A stretch of 64,000 nt of DNA from Calothrix sp. MO_167.B12 (GCA_030066045.1 JASJCJ010000031.1:1-64000), one strand, 5' to 3'; shown: positions 37,367 through 46,164, counted from the stretch's first letter. Numbers and translations: made by a program. Notes: generated by a model not told the origin, from the sequence alone.

Positions 37367-38568
37367 AGATACTGCTATTACATAATCGCTATCAGCGACC
37401 GGGGGGTGAAGATGTAGTCGTACATACTGAGAAAGCTTTGTTAGAGGCTAATGGTCATGACATTGCTTACTTAGAAATTAACAACGATAACATCATCAAC
37501 CCTATAGATAAAGTAAAGGCTGCGGTAAATTCCGTCTACTCTTTGTCATCAAAAAAATTAGTTAGAGACAAAATTAATGATTTTCAACCAGATTTAGTAC
37601 ATATACATAACTTTTTTCCCCAGTTTTCACCATCAATTTACTACGCCTGTCGAGAAGCAGGGGTTCCTATTGTCCAGAGTCTGCACAATTATCGTCTCTT
37701 TTGTGCCAATTCTACTTTCTTTCGTGACGGTCAAACTTGTGAAGACTGTTTAGGTAAATTTTTCCCTTTACCTGGAATTATTCACGGCTGTTATCGAGGT
37801 AGTAAAACAGGTAGTGCTGTTTTAGGAACCATGCAATTTGTCCATCGAGCCTTGCAAACCTGGGAAACAATGGTAGATCGTTATATTACTCTCACAGAGT
37901 TTGCTCGCAATAAGTTTATTCAAGGGAATTTACCCCCATCCAAACTGTCAGTTAAGCCCAATTTTATCTATCCCGATCCTGGGGTGAGTGATGGAGAAGG
38001 TGGATATGCTTTGTTTGTAGGCCGCTTATCCTTTGAAAAAGGAATAGATACACTCCTGAAGGCCTGGGAAAAATTAGGGAAACAAATACCCCTCAAGATT
38101 GTAGGGGATGGTCCTTTAGCTTCCCAAGTTGCTCGGGTAGCAGCACGAGATGTGGGTGTGGAATGGTTGGGTCATAGGTCTTCTACTGAAGTTTACCAGC
38201 TGATGGGGAAAGCCAAATTTTTGGTGGTTTGTGCAGAGTCATACGAAACATTCGGACTAGTTGCCATTGAAGCCTTTGCCAAGGGGACACCAGTTATAGC
38301 TTCTGATATTGGGGCCTTTGCAGAATTAATCCAGCCTCATGCTAATGGACTTCTTTTTCGTCCAGGTAATCCAATAGATTTAGTTGCCAAGGTAGAGTCA
38401 CTCTTAAGTCATCCAGAAAATCTAACTCATATGCGTCAGGCTGCTCGTGCTGAATTTGAGATGAAATACACAGCCGAGAAGAATTATCAGATGTTGATGG
38501 ATATTTATGAAGGGGTTGTAGCTGGTAATAGCTCCCAAATTCTACCCCATCAACTTTCATATCAATAA
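37363..38568 (+). CDS. GT4-family glycosyltransferase
   Basis: A 401-residue GT-B enzyme: MKILLLHNRYQRPGGEDVVV at the start, LVHIHNFFPQFSPSIYYACR, a Cys pair region SLHNYRLFCANSTFFRDGQT with CEDCLGK, then YALFVGRLSFEKGIDTLLKA and the donor motif CAESYETFGLVAIEAFAKG. The Cys-containing loop defines a common subfamily in EPS and LPS loci. It starts within the stop codon of the preceding GT gene. A truncated copy of its 5' end lies at 36014. Confidence 0.92.
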   Translation: MKILLLHNRYQRPGGEDVVVHTEKALLEANGHDIAYLEINNDNIINPIDKVKAAVNSVYSLSSKKLVRDKINDFQPDLVHIHNFFPQFSPSIYYACREAGVPIVQSLHNYRLFCANSTFFRDGQTCEDCLGKFFPLPGIIHGCYRGSKTGSAVLGTMQFVHRALQTWETMVDRYITLTEFARNKFIQGNLPPSKLSVKPNFIYPDPGVSDGEGGYALFVGRLSFEKGIDTLLKAWEKLGKQIPLKIVGDGPLASQVARVAARDVGVEWLGHRSSTEVYQLMGKAKFLVVCAESYETFGLVAIEAFAKGTPVIASDIGAFAELIQPHANGLLFRPGNPIDLVAKVESLLSHPENLTHMRQAARAEFEMKYTAEKNYQMLMDIYEGVVAGNSSQILPHQLSYQ

Positions 38569-38627
38569 TTTACGTGACTGCAACTTGGTATCAGTAGTCA
38601 ATATTTCCCATATGTAGATACGATGAA

Positions 38628-39446
38628 ATGAAACTCACAATTAGAAAGTTTAATCTTCTCAAATACCGCTATATACTAGGAATGCGGGTAGATGCTACCA
38701 GTTATGAAGATGCTACTCAAAGAATTATTGAATGGGCATACGAAGGTAAAAATTGTTATGTGTGTGTTGCCAATGTTCACATGACTATGGAAGCATTTGA
38801 TAATGCAGCATTTGCCGACATTATCAATAATGCTGCATTAGTTACCCCTGACGGTATGCCCTTAGTCTGGACATTAAAAGCGTTGGGTATCAAAAAAACT
38901 TCCCGAGTTTATGGTCCTACCTTGACACTTTACTTATGTAAAGCAGCAGCAGAAGCTGGTATACCGATTGCTCTCTACGGAGGTACTCCAGATAGTTTAG
39001 CTGCATTTACTACTTTTTTGCATCAGCATTTTCCCGGTATTCAGATAGCCTGTAAGATTGCACCTCCTTTTCGTTTACTAACACCAGAGGAAGATAGAGC
39101 CTACACCAAACAAATAGCGGAGTCTGGCGCGAAAATTGTATTGGTGGGTATTGGCTGTCCGAAACAAGAATTATGGATGGCGGAACATAAACCCCATATT
39201 CCTAGTGTCATGGTTGGTGTGGGTGCTGCCTTCGATTTTCATTCTGGTCGTGTCAAGCAATCGCCTAGTTGGATGCAGAAAATAGGCATGGAGTGGCTAT
39301 TTAGGTTAATTATGGAGCCAAGGCGGTTATGGAAACGTTATTTTAAGCATAATCCACGGTTTGTAGTGTTTTTTATGATGCAATGGCTAGCAAGTTGGTT
39401 TGGTTGGAAGCTTTTTGAAAAAAATTCGATTAGCCAGACTCGATGA
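38628..39446 (+). CDS. WecG/TagA/CpsF-family glycosyltransferase (GT26)
   Basis: A 272-residue enzyme of the GT26 family. Motifs: VCVANVHMTMEAFDN, VTPDGMPLVWTLKALG, IALYGGTPDSLAAFTTFL, VGIGCPKQELWMAEHKP, and VGAAFDFHSGRVKQSPSWMQ followed by GMEWLFRLIMEPRRLWKRYF. Members transfer ManNAc, ManNAcA or glucose to an undecaprenyl-linked first sugar, usually as the second assembly step on the inner face of the membrane. It may therefore act directly after the initiating transferase encoded at 41249-42676. It lies upstream of the repeat-filled gap before the GH10 gene. Confidence 0.93.
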   Translation: MKLTIRKFNLLKYRYILGMRVDATSYEDATQRIIEWAYEGKNCYVCVANVHMTMEAFDNAAFADIINNAALVTPDGMPLVWTLKALGIKKTSRVYGPTLTLYLCKAAAEAGIPIALYGGTPDSLAAFTTFLHQHFPGIQIACKIAPPFRLLTPEEDRAYTKQIAESGAKIVLVGIGCPKQELWMAEHKPHIPSVMVGVGAAFDFHSGRVKQSPSWMQKIGMEWLFRLIMEPRRLWKRYFKHNPRFVVFFMMQWLASWFGWKLFEKNSISQTR

Positions 39447-39469
39447 TAGAAAAAAATGACTCTACTAAT

Positions 39470-39850
39470 ATCTTGCACCTACACCACCAAAGGGTGAGGC
39501 TATACTAACCAAGCCTGTCTACGCAGGCTAGTAAATGCTAATTTATCGTGGTGTTGATAAAAAATCTGTTTATTTTAGACGATTTAAATCCGTATGAATA
39601 CGAGGCGTGCAAGATGTGAGCACCCCCACGAGGGGGGAAGTCAAAAGTCAAAAGTCAAAAGTATTAAACCCCCTCGCAACAAATGAAACAAACACATTAT
39701 TATCGTTTGGCTAAAAGCCTTGTTCTATACGGGTTTTAAAATGTGTTAGTTAGAAGCACCCCAGGAGAAGAACGAATGAAGCTAACACCTGCATTATTGT
39801 TTGGCTAAAAACCTTGTTCTGTAAGGATTTGAAAATGTGTTAGTTAGGAG
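39470..39850. repeat. Composite repeat block: ATCTTGCAC element plus two palindromic units
   Basis: 39470-39615 is a 146-bp element with ATCTTGCAC inverted ends and GGGTGAGGCTATAC inside. It is followed by AGTCAAA heptamers, then two units of the type TTTGGCTAAAA..CCTTGTTCT..TTTTAAAATGTGTTAGTTAG (39690-39753 and 39781-39849), each with AACACATT/AATGTGTT inverted ends. The same succession, once, lies at 62283-62750. It occupies the upstream region of the GH10 gene. Confidence 0.82.
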
Positions 39851-39876
39851 TCTACCGTAAGCCCAGAATATTTACT

Positions 39877-41052
39877 ATGGCTAAACATCAGAAATTATTG
39901 AAACGGCGCGATTTTCTCGTAGGTTTAGGAGCTTTGGCAAGTATGGCTCCCTTGGCTTACTCCAGCAGATTCAGTAGCTACAAACAGATTAAAGCTTCAG
40001 GTGAAAGGGATTTTTCTGTGGTTGGTAATACTTCTTTAAGACAAAGGGCTGCGGCTAAAGGGCTAATCTACGGAGCACATCCAGATCCTGAATCCCCAGA
40101 ATTTTCTCAAGATTTACAACTACAGTCTAGTTTTATTCAAGAGTGCGCTATTCTCGTAGCAGGATTTTATTGGATTGGGAGTCAACCTAGTGCCAATAAT
40201 TTCGACTTTACTGAAACTGATTATTTTGCCAAGTTTGCATCTGATAATGGAATACTTTTTCGCGGACATCCTTTAATCTGGCATGAGCTGATTCCTCAGT
40301 GGTTACATGACAAATTTAAAAATCCACAAACAACCTCTAGTGAAATTCAGGACATTTTTACCAATCATATATCAACAATTGTTAAACGCTATAGGGGAAG
40401 AGTCCACTCTTGGGATGTAGTCAACGAAGCAATTGAAACTGATGATGGACGTAGGGATGGCTTAAGAGCTAATTCATGGTTAAAGTTTTTAGGAGCAGAC
40501 TACATTGAGCTTGCTTTTAGAATTGCAGCCCAAGCCGATCCAAAAGCATTACTGGTCTACAATGAGACAGGGCTAGAGTATGATACCCCTAGGGATGAAG
40601 CTAGGAGAAATGCGACTCTCAAATTACTAGAGCGTTTGAAATCCAAAGGTGTACCGATTCATGCTTTTGGTATTCAATCACACCTGTTAGGTCATGAAAC
40701 TCAGTTTAACCCTAACAAACTACGGAAATTTTTGGCTGATGTTGCCAGTCTGGGTTTAAAGATTTTAATTACTGAACTAGATGTATCAGATAGAGAGTTA
40801 CCTGTAGATTTTGCTGTTCGCGATCGCATTGTTGCTGGTGTTTATGAGGACTATCTTTCAGTTGTTTTGGAACAGCCATCTGTTATTGCGGTAATTACTT
40901 GGGGAGTAAGTGATAAATATACCTGGTTATCCCAAGCTGCTCCCCGTTCAGATCGCTTACCAGTACGTCCTTTACCACTAGACTCTAATTTCCAACGTAA
41001 GTTGGTATGGAATGCTATGGCAAGAGCTTTTGATAAATCACCAAAACGTTAG
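39877..41052 (+). CDS. GH10 endo-beta-1,4-xylanase-like glycosidase with Tat-type signal
   Basis: A 391-residue glycoside hydrolase family 10 protein. The N-terminus LKRRDFLVGLGALASMAPLA has twin arginines and a hydrophobic stretch, as in Tat signals. The catalytic barrel shows RGHPLIWHELIPQWL, the acid/base Glu in HSWDVVNEAIETDDG, and the nucleophile Glu in ILITELDVSDRELP; AFGIQSHLLGHE and VITWGVSDKYTWL also fit. It should act on a beta-linked backbone outside the cytoplasm. Within an EPS locus it more plausibly trims or releases the cell's own polymer than digests plant xylan; this is inference. A repeat block separates it from the upstream genes. Confidence 0.93.
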   Translation: MAKHQKLLKRRDFLVGLGALASMAPLAYSSRFSSYKQIKASGERDFSVVGNTSLRQRAAAKGLIYGAHPDPESPEFSQDLQLQSSFIQECAILVAGFYWIGSQPSANNFDFTETDYFAKFASDNGILFRGHPLIWHELIPQWLHDKFKNPQTTSSEIQDIFTNHISTIVKRYRGRVHSWDVVNEAIETDDGRRDGLRANSWLKFLGADYIELAFRIAAQADPKALLVYNETGLEYDTPRDEARRNATLKLLERLKSKGVPIHAFGIQSHLLGHETQFNPNKLRKFLADVASLGLKILITELDVSDRELPVDFAVRDRIVAGVYEDYLSVVLEQPSVIAVITWGVSDKYTWLSQAAPRSDRLPVRPLPLDSNFQRKLVWNAMARAFDKSPKR

Positions 41053-41248
41053 TAGTAACAATTTGAAAATTGACGATAAATAACTGAAGATGATTGCTCC
41101 ATTTTATCGAAAAAAAATTGTTAGTTAATATACTTATAACTAGAATAAAACAATATAATCTTCAATTTTAAAACTCATTTAATAGGCTGATTCCTTAATA
41201 TTTATAATAACAAATATTGATTTTAAAAATGTATTAATGGTAACATAA

Positions 41249-42676
41249 ATGAGGCATAAATCGTTATATTTGACTAGTAAAAGATCGGATTTAAGGTCTG
41301 CTAAATCTATCTGCATACAGAAGGGATTATCTACTAAAATAATGCGGATATTTTTACTGATTGTTTTAGATATATTTGCTTTGGCAATAGCACGTAGTTT
41401 AGCAGTATTGTATGGTACTCCATTAGATTCACCTTGGACTCAACAATCATCATTTTTACTTTTAACTTTCACAATTGAAATCGGGATCATTGCATCTCAG
41501 GGATTATATAAAGCAGGTTATTATCGTCGCAAATACCTCTCTTTAATCAAGGCATTGTCTTTATCGGTAGTCTTTTTATTACTTATAGCTTTTCTCTACG
41601 AACCAAATTATTATGTATCTCGTTCAACTTTAATTATATTTTGGTTATTATCTATAATTATTACCTGTAGCGGTCGCTTTTTTTTCGATATTTTGACTAC
41701 AAAATTGCGTAATAAAGGAGCCATCCGTTATCCAATTTTTATTATTACCGATATAGAGGAAAAAGATACACATATAACATTAATAGAACGAGAAAAATGC
41801 TACAAAATTGAAGGAATTGCTGAATCTAAATGTCTCGATTTAGAGAATAGAGAAGCAACTTTGAAATATCTTCGCAGAAAGAGCATTGTAGAGGCTTTTG
41901 TTTCTTGGAATTCAATTAAAAATCGTTTGTATGTTTGCTGGTTTTTTTCTACTGCTGGCATTACATTACGCATATTACCAACAAACAATGATTTTTGTCA
42001 TCAGAAATCTTTATTGAGGATAATGGGTGAAGTTCCTTATTTAACAATTCCAGCACCAATTATTACAGGTAGTGATTTTTGGCTCAAACGCTGTTTTGAT
42101 ATTTGTGCTTCCATTATTTTGTTATTTATATTATCACCCCTTTATCTGTTGATTGCTTTATTAATTAGGTTGGATTCCCCCGGTCCAATCTTGTTTAAGC
42201 AAAACCGTATTGGCTTACATTGTAAGCAATTTAAAATTTGGAAATTCCGGACAATGGTAGTAAATGCAGAACAGTTACAAGCCAAATTAGAGGAGAAAAA
42301 TGAAAATAAAGATGGGGTTTTATTTAAGCTCAAAGATGACCCAAGAATAACAAGGATTGGAAAATTGTTACGCCGTTATAGTTTAGATGAATTACCACAA
42401 ATATTTAATGTTTTACTTGGTCAGATGAGTCTTGTTGGTCCTCGTCCTCTACCTAATAGAGATGTAGAGAGATTCAAGTCAGAATACTTTATTCGTCAAG
42501 ATGTTTTACCGGGTATTACTGGATTATGGCAAGTTTCTGGTCGGTCTAATATTGATAATTTTGAGGATGCAATTAAATTAGACCTCAAATATATTGAGAA
42601 TTGGTCGTTTTGGTTAGATATGCGGATTTTGCTACAAACAGTGCGAGTTGTGTTGCAAAAGACAGGTGCTTACTAA
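41249..42676 (+). CDS. Polyprenyl glycosylphosphotransferase (initiating sugar transferase, WbaP/CpsE-like)
   Basis: A 475-residue membrane enzyme. Four to five N-terminal helices (about 30-140) and a CoA-binding-like middle domain precede the conserved C-terminal catalytic domain. That domain starts KRCFDICASIILLFILSPLY, then LDSPGPILFKQNRIGLHCKQ, KFRTM, DDPRITRIGKLLRRYSLDEL, and ends with MSLVGPRPLP and PGITGLWQVSGR. It transfers a sugar-1-phosphate from a nucleotide sugar to undecaprenyl phosphate and so starts each repeat unit. The ATG is preceded by a long AT-rich gap, suggesting its own promoter. Confidence 0.95.
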   Translation: MRHKSLYLTSKRSDLRSAKSICIQKGLSTKIMRIFLLIVLDIFALAIARSLAVLYGTPLDSPWTQQSSFLLLTFTIEIGIIASQGLYKAGYYRRKYLSLIKALSLSVVFLLLIAFLYEPNYYVSRSTLIIFWLLSIIITCSGRFFFDILTTKLRNKGAIRYPIFIITDIEEKDTHITLIEREKCYKIEGIAESKCLDLENREATLKYLRRKSIVEAFVSWNSIKNRLYVCWFFSTAGITLRILPTNNDFCHQKSLLRIMGEVPYLTIPAPIITGSDFWLKRCFDICASIILLFILSPLYLLIALLIRLDSPGPILFKQNRIGLHCKQFKIWKFRTMVVNAEQLQAKLEEKNENKDGVLFKLKDDPRITRIGKLLRRYSLDELPQIFNVLLGQMSLVGPRPLPNRDVERFKSEYFIRQDVLPGITGLWQVSGRSNIDNFEDAIKLDLKYIENWSFWLDMRILLQTVRVVLQKTGAY

Positions 42677-42832
42677 AATAGTTTTATTTTGAATATGGTA
42701 CAAATATTATTAAAAATAAAATTTTAATCATTCGTATCATAAATTGTGTGAAATTGTATAAGCATTAATGAATTCCTTCTGGCTATGAGTTTCATCCAAA
42801 TAATATAAACCTTTATCAACCCCAAATAATTT

Positions 42833-43630
42833 ATGAATATCAAAATATTCCTGCGACTGATTAGAAAAATTATCCCCAATATCTGGCTGGAAAAAATTCA
42901 AAATATCCAGTCTCATTTACTCAGTAATTGGCTCTTAAATCATGGCAGTAAAATAATGGACTTGAGCCATAAACCAGTCATAGTTTTTTCTCCCCATCAA
43001 GATGATGAAACCCTTGGCTGTGGTGGTATGATTGCCCAGAAACGGGAACAGGGCATACCAGTCATTGTAGTTTTTCTGACAGATGGGGGGCAAGGATTCA
43101 TTGATTTAGAGTCTTATTCACAAACTCAAATTATCCAAACTCGTAAACAAGAAGCCGTAACAGCGTTAAAAATTTTGGGAGTAGAAGAGTCATCAATTCA
43201 CTTTTTAGATAAGCCTGATGGTAATTTACAATTCTTGGAAAGCAAAGAAAGACAAAAGACTATTCAACAGGTAGTTCAGCTTTTAAAAGTTCACCAACCA
43301 GGGGAAGTTTATGTTCCTCATCGTCATGATTGTCATCAAGATCATGAGGCTACTTATGAAATAGTTAAATTAGCGATCGCTCATGCTAAAATAGATACTG
43401 AATTGCTACAATATCCGATTTGGTTGTTTTGGGAAGCACCTCTATTTTTAAAGCTAAAGTTAAAGGATTTAGCATCTGCATCAAGACTAAAAATTGCGTC
43501 TGTTCAAGAGAAAAAATTTAAAGCAATATCCCTCTACAGTTCACAACTGGAAATTCTACCCCCTGGCTTTGTAAAATTGTTTTTGAAGTCTGATGAAATA
43601 TTCTTTACTGAAGAAGGTAAAAAAAATTAA
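42833..43630 (+). CDS. PIG-L family deacetylase
   Basis: A 265-residue LmbE/PIG-L protein. The zinc-binding motif SPHQDDETLGCGGMIA and the second His-rich motif VPHRHDCHQDHEATYEIV are both intact. These enzymes remove N-acetyl groups from GlcNAc-type sugars. As the last gene of the EPS set it may deacetylate a sugar or a lipid-linked intermediate, altering polymer charge. The C-terminal KFKAISLYSSQLEIL segment is also typical of the family. Confidence 0.9.
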   Translation: MNIKIFLRLIRKIIPNIWLEKIQNIQSHLLSNWLLNHGSKIMDLSHKPVIVFSPHQDDETLGCGGMIAQKREQGIPVIVVFLTDGGQGFIDLESYSQTQIIQTRKQEAVTALKILGVEESSIHFLDKPDGNLQFLESKERQKTIQQVVQLLKVHQPGEVYVPHRHDCHQDHEATYEIVKLAIAHAKIDTELLQYPIWLFWEAPLFLKLKLKDLASASRLKIASVQEKKFKAISLYSSQLEILPPGFVKLFLKSDEIFFTEEGKKN

Positions 43631-43634
43631 GGGT

Positions 43635-43928
43635 TATAGCGCTACGTGCAAGTAATAAGTAATAAGTAATAAGTAATAAGTGAGCCATTGCGGTGGACGG
43701 GTTCCCCGGCATAAAGCAAATGGCGCGCCTCTTGCTCCCTTCGGGAGAGCTGCCCCTTTCAGGGGAGCTACGCTAACGCTAACAGAGGAGCTTTGCTAAC
43801 GCGAAGCGTATCCGTTCGGCTTTGCCGTGCCCGAAGGGCTTAGGATTCACTCCGCAGAAGTAATAAGTTTACTGTTCATAGGTTTGCTGCATTCAGCAAT
43901 GTCCGCGCCCTAAGTACGTAGTGCTATA
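43635..43928. repeat. MITE-like element with TATAGCGCTACG ends
   Basis: A 294-bp element bounded by TATAGCGCTACGTGCAAG and, inverted, TATAGCACTACGTACTTAG. The interior holds TAAGTAA heptamers and several GC-rich stem-loops (for example CTCCCTTCGGGAG and CCCCTTTCAGGGG). A related single end, TATAGTGCTACGCGCAAG, lies at about 5753. No open frame. Confidence 0.7.
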
Positions 43929-43992
43929 AAGGAGAAAAGATAAAATCATGAGGAGTCACACCCGTGACTCCTCAAAATTAATGTGGCGGAGT

Positions 43993-44124
43993 ACTAGTGG
44001 TTCATCGCATTAATTTTGATAGTTTATTGTAGTGCGGGCATCTTGCCCGCTTTCTGTCAGCAGGGAGCGAGACGCTCCCACTACAATTGTTTACCTATCA
44101 GAACTAATGAAATGCACCACTAGT
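43993..44124. repeat. MITE-like element with ~30-bp inverted ends, overlapping the phnE stop
   Basis: A 132-bp element. The left end begins ACTAGTGGTTCATCGCATTA and the right end, inverted, ACTAGTGGTGCATTTCATTA; about 25 of 30 positions match. Inside are two stems, GCGGGCATCTTGCCCGC and GGGAGCGAGACGCTCCC. The right end contains the TAG stop codon (44120-44122, complement) of the adjacent permease gene. Confidence 0.85.
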
Positions 44125-44914
44125 TGAATATTCTACGAATGAATGCTGATAAGTAATCTATTAATACAATACTGAACAAGATAACTATTAGAATAGCCGC
44201 AGAACGCTCGTATTGAAAAAACCCCATTTTCTTTTCTAATTCCACACCAATACCCCCTGCTCCCACCAATCCGAGAACAGTAGCCATGCGGACATTACGG
44301 TCAAAAGTGTAAAGAGTATAACCAATTATTTCCTGGAATATTGATGGTATGGCTGCAAAGGCAACGACTTGGGGAAAGGAAGCTCCAGTAGATTGCAATG
44401 TCTCGTAAATACCAGGTTCTACCCTTTCCATACTGTCTGCAAAAAATTTCCCTAAAACCCCAGCCATATGTATTCCTAGGGCTAAAACTCCGGGAAATGG
44501 ACCTAAGCCTAAAGCACTGACAAATATCAAGGCTAAAATGATATCGGGTATGGCTCGCCAGAGGTTTAATAATTCCCGACTGACTCTGTATAAAATTGGA
44601 TGGGGTGAGAGATTTTTGGCGGCTAATGGTGCTAGGATAATACTAATTATAAAAGTAATCAAAGTACCCCAAAGTGCGATCGCTAATGTTTCTCCCATCA
44701 GTAGTAAGTATTTTGGCAGTTCGCTGAAATCGGGGGAAGTATAGCGACTGAGGTATTCTCCAATATGATGAATATTGAGAACAACACTAGCAACGGAAAA
44801 TTCTAAATCGTTGCCTATCCATTGGAAAATAATCAGACATAAACCCAACCATAATGGGAGCCAATTTCTGGGACGAGGTGGTAAATCTGGTAAGGGTTTG
44901 GATTTGTATGACAT
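44120..44914 (-). CDS. phnE: Phosphonate/phosphite ABC transporter permease (second PhnE)
   Basis: A 264-residue inner-membrane permease with about six helices. The PhnE-type EAA-loop region reads STGASFPQVVAFAAIPSIFQ, followed by YTLYTFDRNVRMATVLGLVG and AGGIGVELEKKMGFFQYER. It is paralogous to the upstream permease at 45157-45966; paired PhnE proteins form one channel in many phosphonate/phosphite systems. It is the last gene on the strand after phnD and the first phnE. Its stop codon lies in the terminal inverted repeat of a MITE, so the C-terminal residues may have been altered by that insertion. Confidence 0.9.
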   Translation of the reverse strand: MSYKSKPLPDLPPRPRNWLPLWLGLCLIIFQWIGNDLEFSVASVVLNIHHIGEYLSRYTSPDFSELPKYLLLMGETLAIALWGTLITFIISIILAPLAAKNLSPHPILYRVSRELLNLWRAIPDIILALIFVSALGLGPFPGVLALGIHMAGVLGKFFADSMERVEPGIYETLQSTGASFPQVVAFAAIPSIFQEIIGYTLYTFDRNVRMATVLGLVGAGGIGVELEKKMGFFQYERSAAILIVILFSIVLIDYLSAFIRRIFN

Positions 44915-44945
44915 CTGAACAGGAGTTACCCAACTGTATCATATT

Positions 44946-45143
44946 TGCTTAATTACTTATAATTTCGGCTTGAGTTACCCCAACTCTCTTTTAGCCTCTC
45001 ATTAGGGACTTCCAGATTAAAAAATATCCCAAAGTCATTTTACCAATCGTATGATTCGTATTACATTGTGGGATAATTTATTTCTTGGAAACCCCTTAAT
45101 CAGGAGAGGGTGCCGTAGGCGGGTGAGGTTTTATAAGTATTCA
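44946..45143. repeat. MITE-like element with ATTACTTATAA ends, copy 2, interrupted
   Basis: The same ends and GAGAGGGTGCCGTAGGCGGG core as 23116-23220, but split after CTCTCATTA by a 90-bp insertion. It lies between the two permease genes of the phn cluster. Confidence 0.8.
45005..45094. repeat. Second MITE nested in the first
   Basis: A 90-bp insert with inverted ends GGGACTTCCAGATTAAAAAA and GGGTTTCCAAGAAATAAATT, each followed by ATCCCA. It is absent from the sister copy at 23116-23220. A related end (AGGGACTGAAAAATAAAAAA then ATGTCCCA) occurs at 53585-53614. Confidence 0.78.
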
Positions 45144-45156
45144 TTCGCGCATAATA

Positions 45157-45966
45157 TTAAATGATGCGATCGCGTATTTTATCAGAACAGCGATCGAAAA
45201 TGGTTACCAATAGGTAAATTGCCAAGATAATTAACATGAGACGACTGTAGTTAAAAAGTCGGATACTTTCGACTAAATCAAAGCCAATACCCCCCGCTCC
45301 CACAATACCCAAAATTGTTGCGGCGCGAATATTATGATCCAAAACGTATAGTAAGGTGGCAATCAAATCTGGTAATGCTTGGGGGAAAATAGCAAAGAGT
45401 AATATTTGCAACCAATTTGCACCTGTAGCTTGTACGCCGGTAATAGCCTTAATATCAACCACTTCCAAACTTTCAGCTACCAACTTCCCTAGAAAACCCG
45501 TGGTGACAAAAGTCAATGCCATCACACCAGGTAATGCTCCCATACCTAACGCTGACACAAATACTAATGCCCATACTAATTCCGGTAAGGCACGGATGAA
45601 ACTCATCAGATTACGGCTGAGATGGTAAATGAGGGGGTGGGGTGTGGTGTTGTTAGCAGCTAGTATCCCCACAGGTATGCTGAAAAATAGGGACAAAAAT
45701 GTGGCAAATATGGCTATTTGTACTGTTTCTAATAATTTAGCGGCTAGCTTGGGTAAGTATGCCCAATCCGGGGTGGTTAACCAATTCAGTAGAAACTGGA
45801 ATAATTTACCTTGAGATAACCACAGTTGTCCGATATTTATTTCTACTACCGGAGCCGTCAGTAATAATATGGTGATGGCAGCACCTAACAACAGTAGGAT
45901 TGATAAGGATGGTAAACCATTTTTAGTCGGAAAACGCCAAGTTAATACTCTCATCAATGGAACCAT
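45157..45966 (-). CDS. phnE: Phosphonate/phosphite ABC transporter permease (first PhnE)
   Basis: A 269-residue permease, slightly uncertain start (ATG 45966, or the internal Met at 45954). Six helices and the PhnE loop VQATGANWLQILLFAIFPQA, then LYVLDHNIRAATILGIVGAG and GIGFDLVESIRLFNYSRL. It probably pairs with the second PhnE to form the membrane channel fed by the PhnD-like binding protein. The gap to phnD (199 bp) holds two heptamer arrays, and the gap to the second phnE holds nested MITEs, so the original operon has been loosened by insertions. Confidence 0.9.
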   Translation of the reverse strand: MVPLMRVLTWRFPTKNGLPSLSILLLLGAAITILLLTAPVVEINIGQLWLSQGKLFQFLLNWLTTPDWAYLPKLAAKLLETVQIAIFATFLSLFFSIPVGILAANNTTPHPLIYHLSRNLMSFIRALPELVWALVFVSALGMGALPGVMALTFVTTGFLGKLVAESLEVVDIKAITGVQATGANWLQILLFAIFPQALPDLIATLLYVLDHNIRAATILGIVGAGGIGFDLVESIRLFNYSRLMLIILAIYLLVTIFDRCSDKIRDRII

Positions 45967-46053
45967 CTTCCCGTCGATAAATTTCCCTCAAATTATCCCT
46001 TCCCAATGAATCCACACAGCTTGTATCCAGTCTATTTTTTGGTCATTCAATTG

Positions 46054-46142
46054 TGGATTTTGGATTTTGGATTTTGAAAAACAGATAATCCGTTGTTTGC
46101 CAACTGTCAACCGTCAACCATCAACCGTCAACTGTCAACTTT
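46054..46142. repeat. Two heptanucleotide arrays (GGATTTT and CTGTCAA types)
   Basis: 46054-46077 contains three GGATTTT heptamers; 46098-46142 has about six CAACTGT/CAACCGT/CAACCAT heptamers. Both lie between phnD and the first phnE. Confidence 0.8.
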
Positions 46143-46164
46143 CCTAACCTCCCCTGATGGCAAA

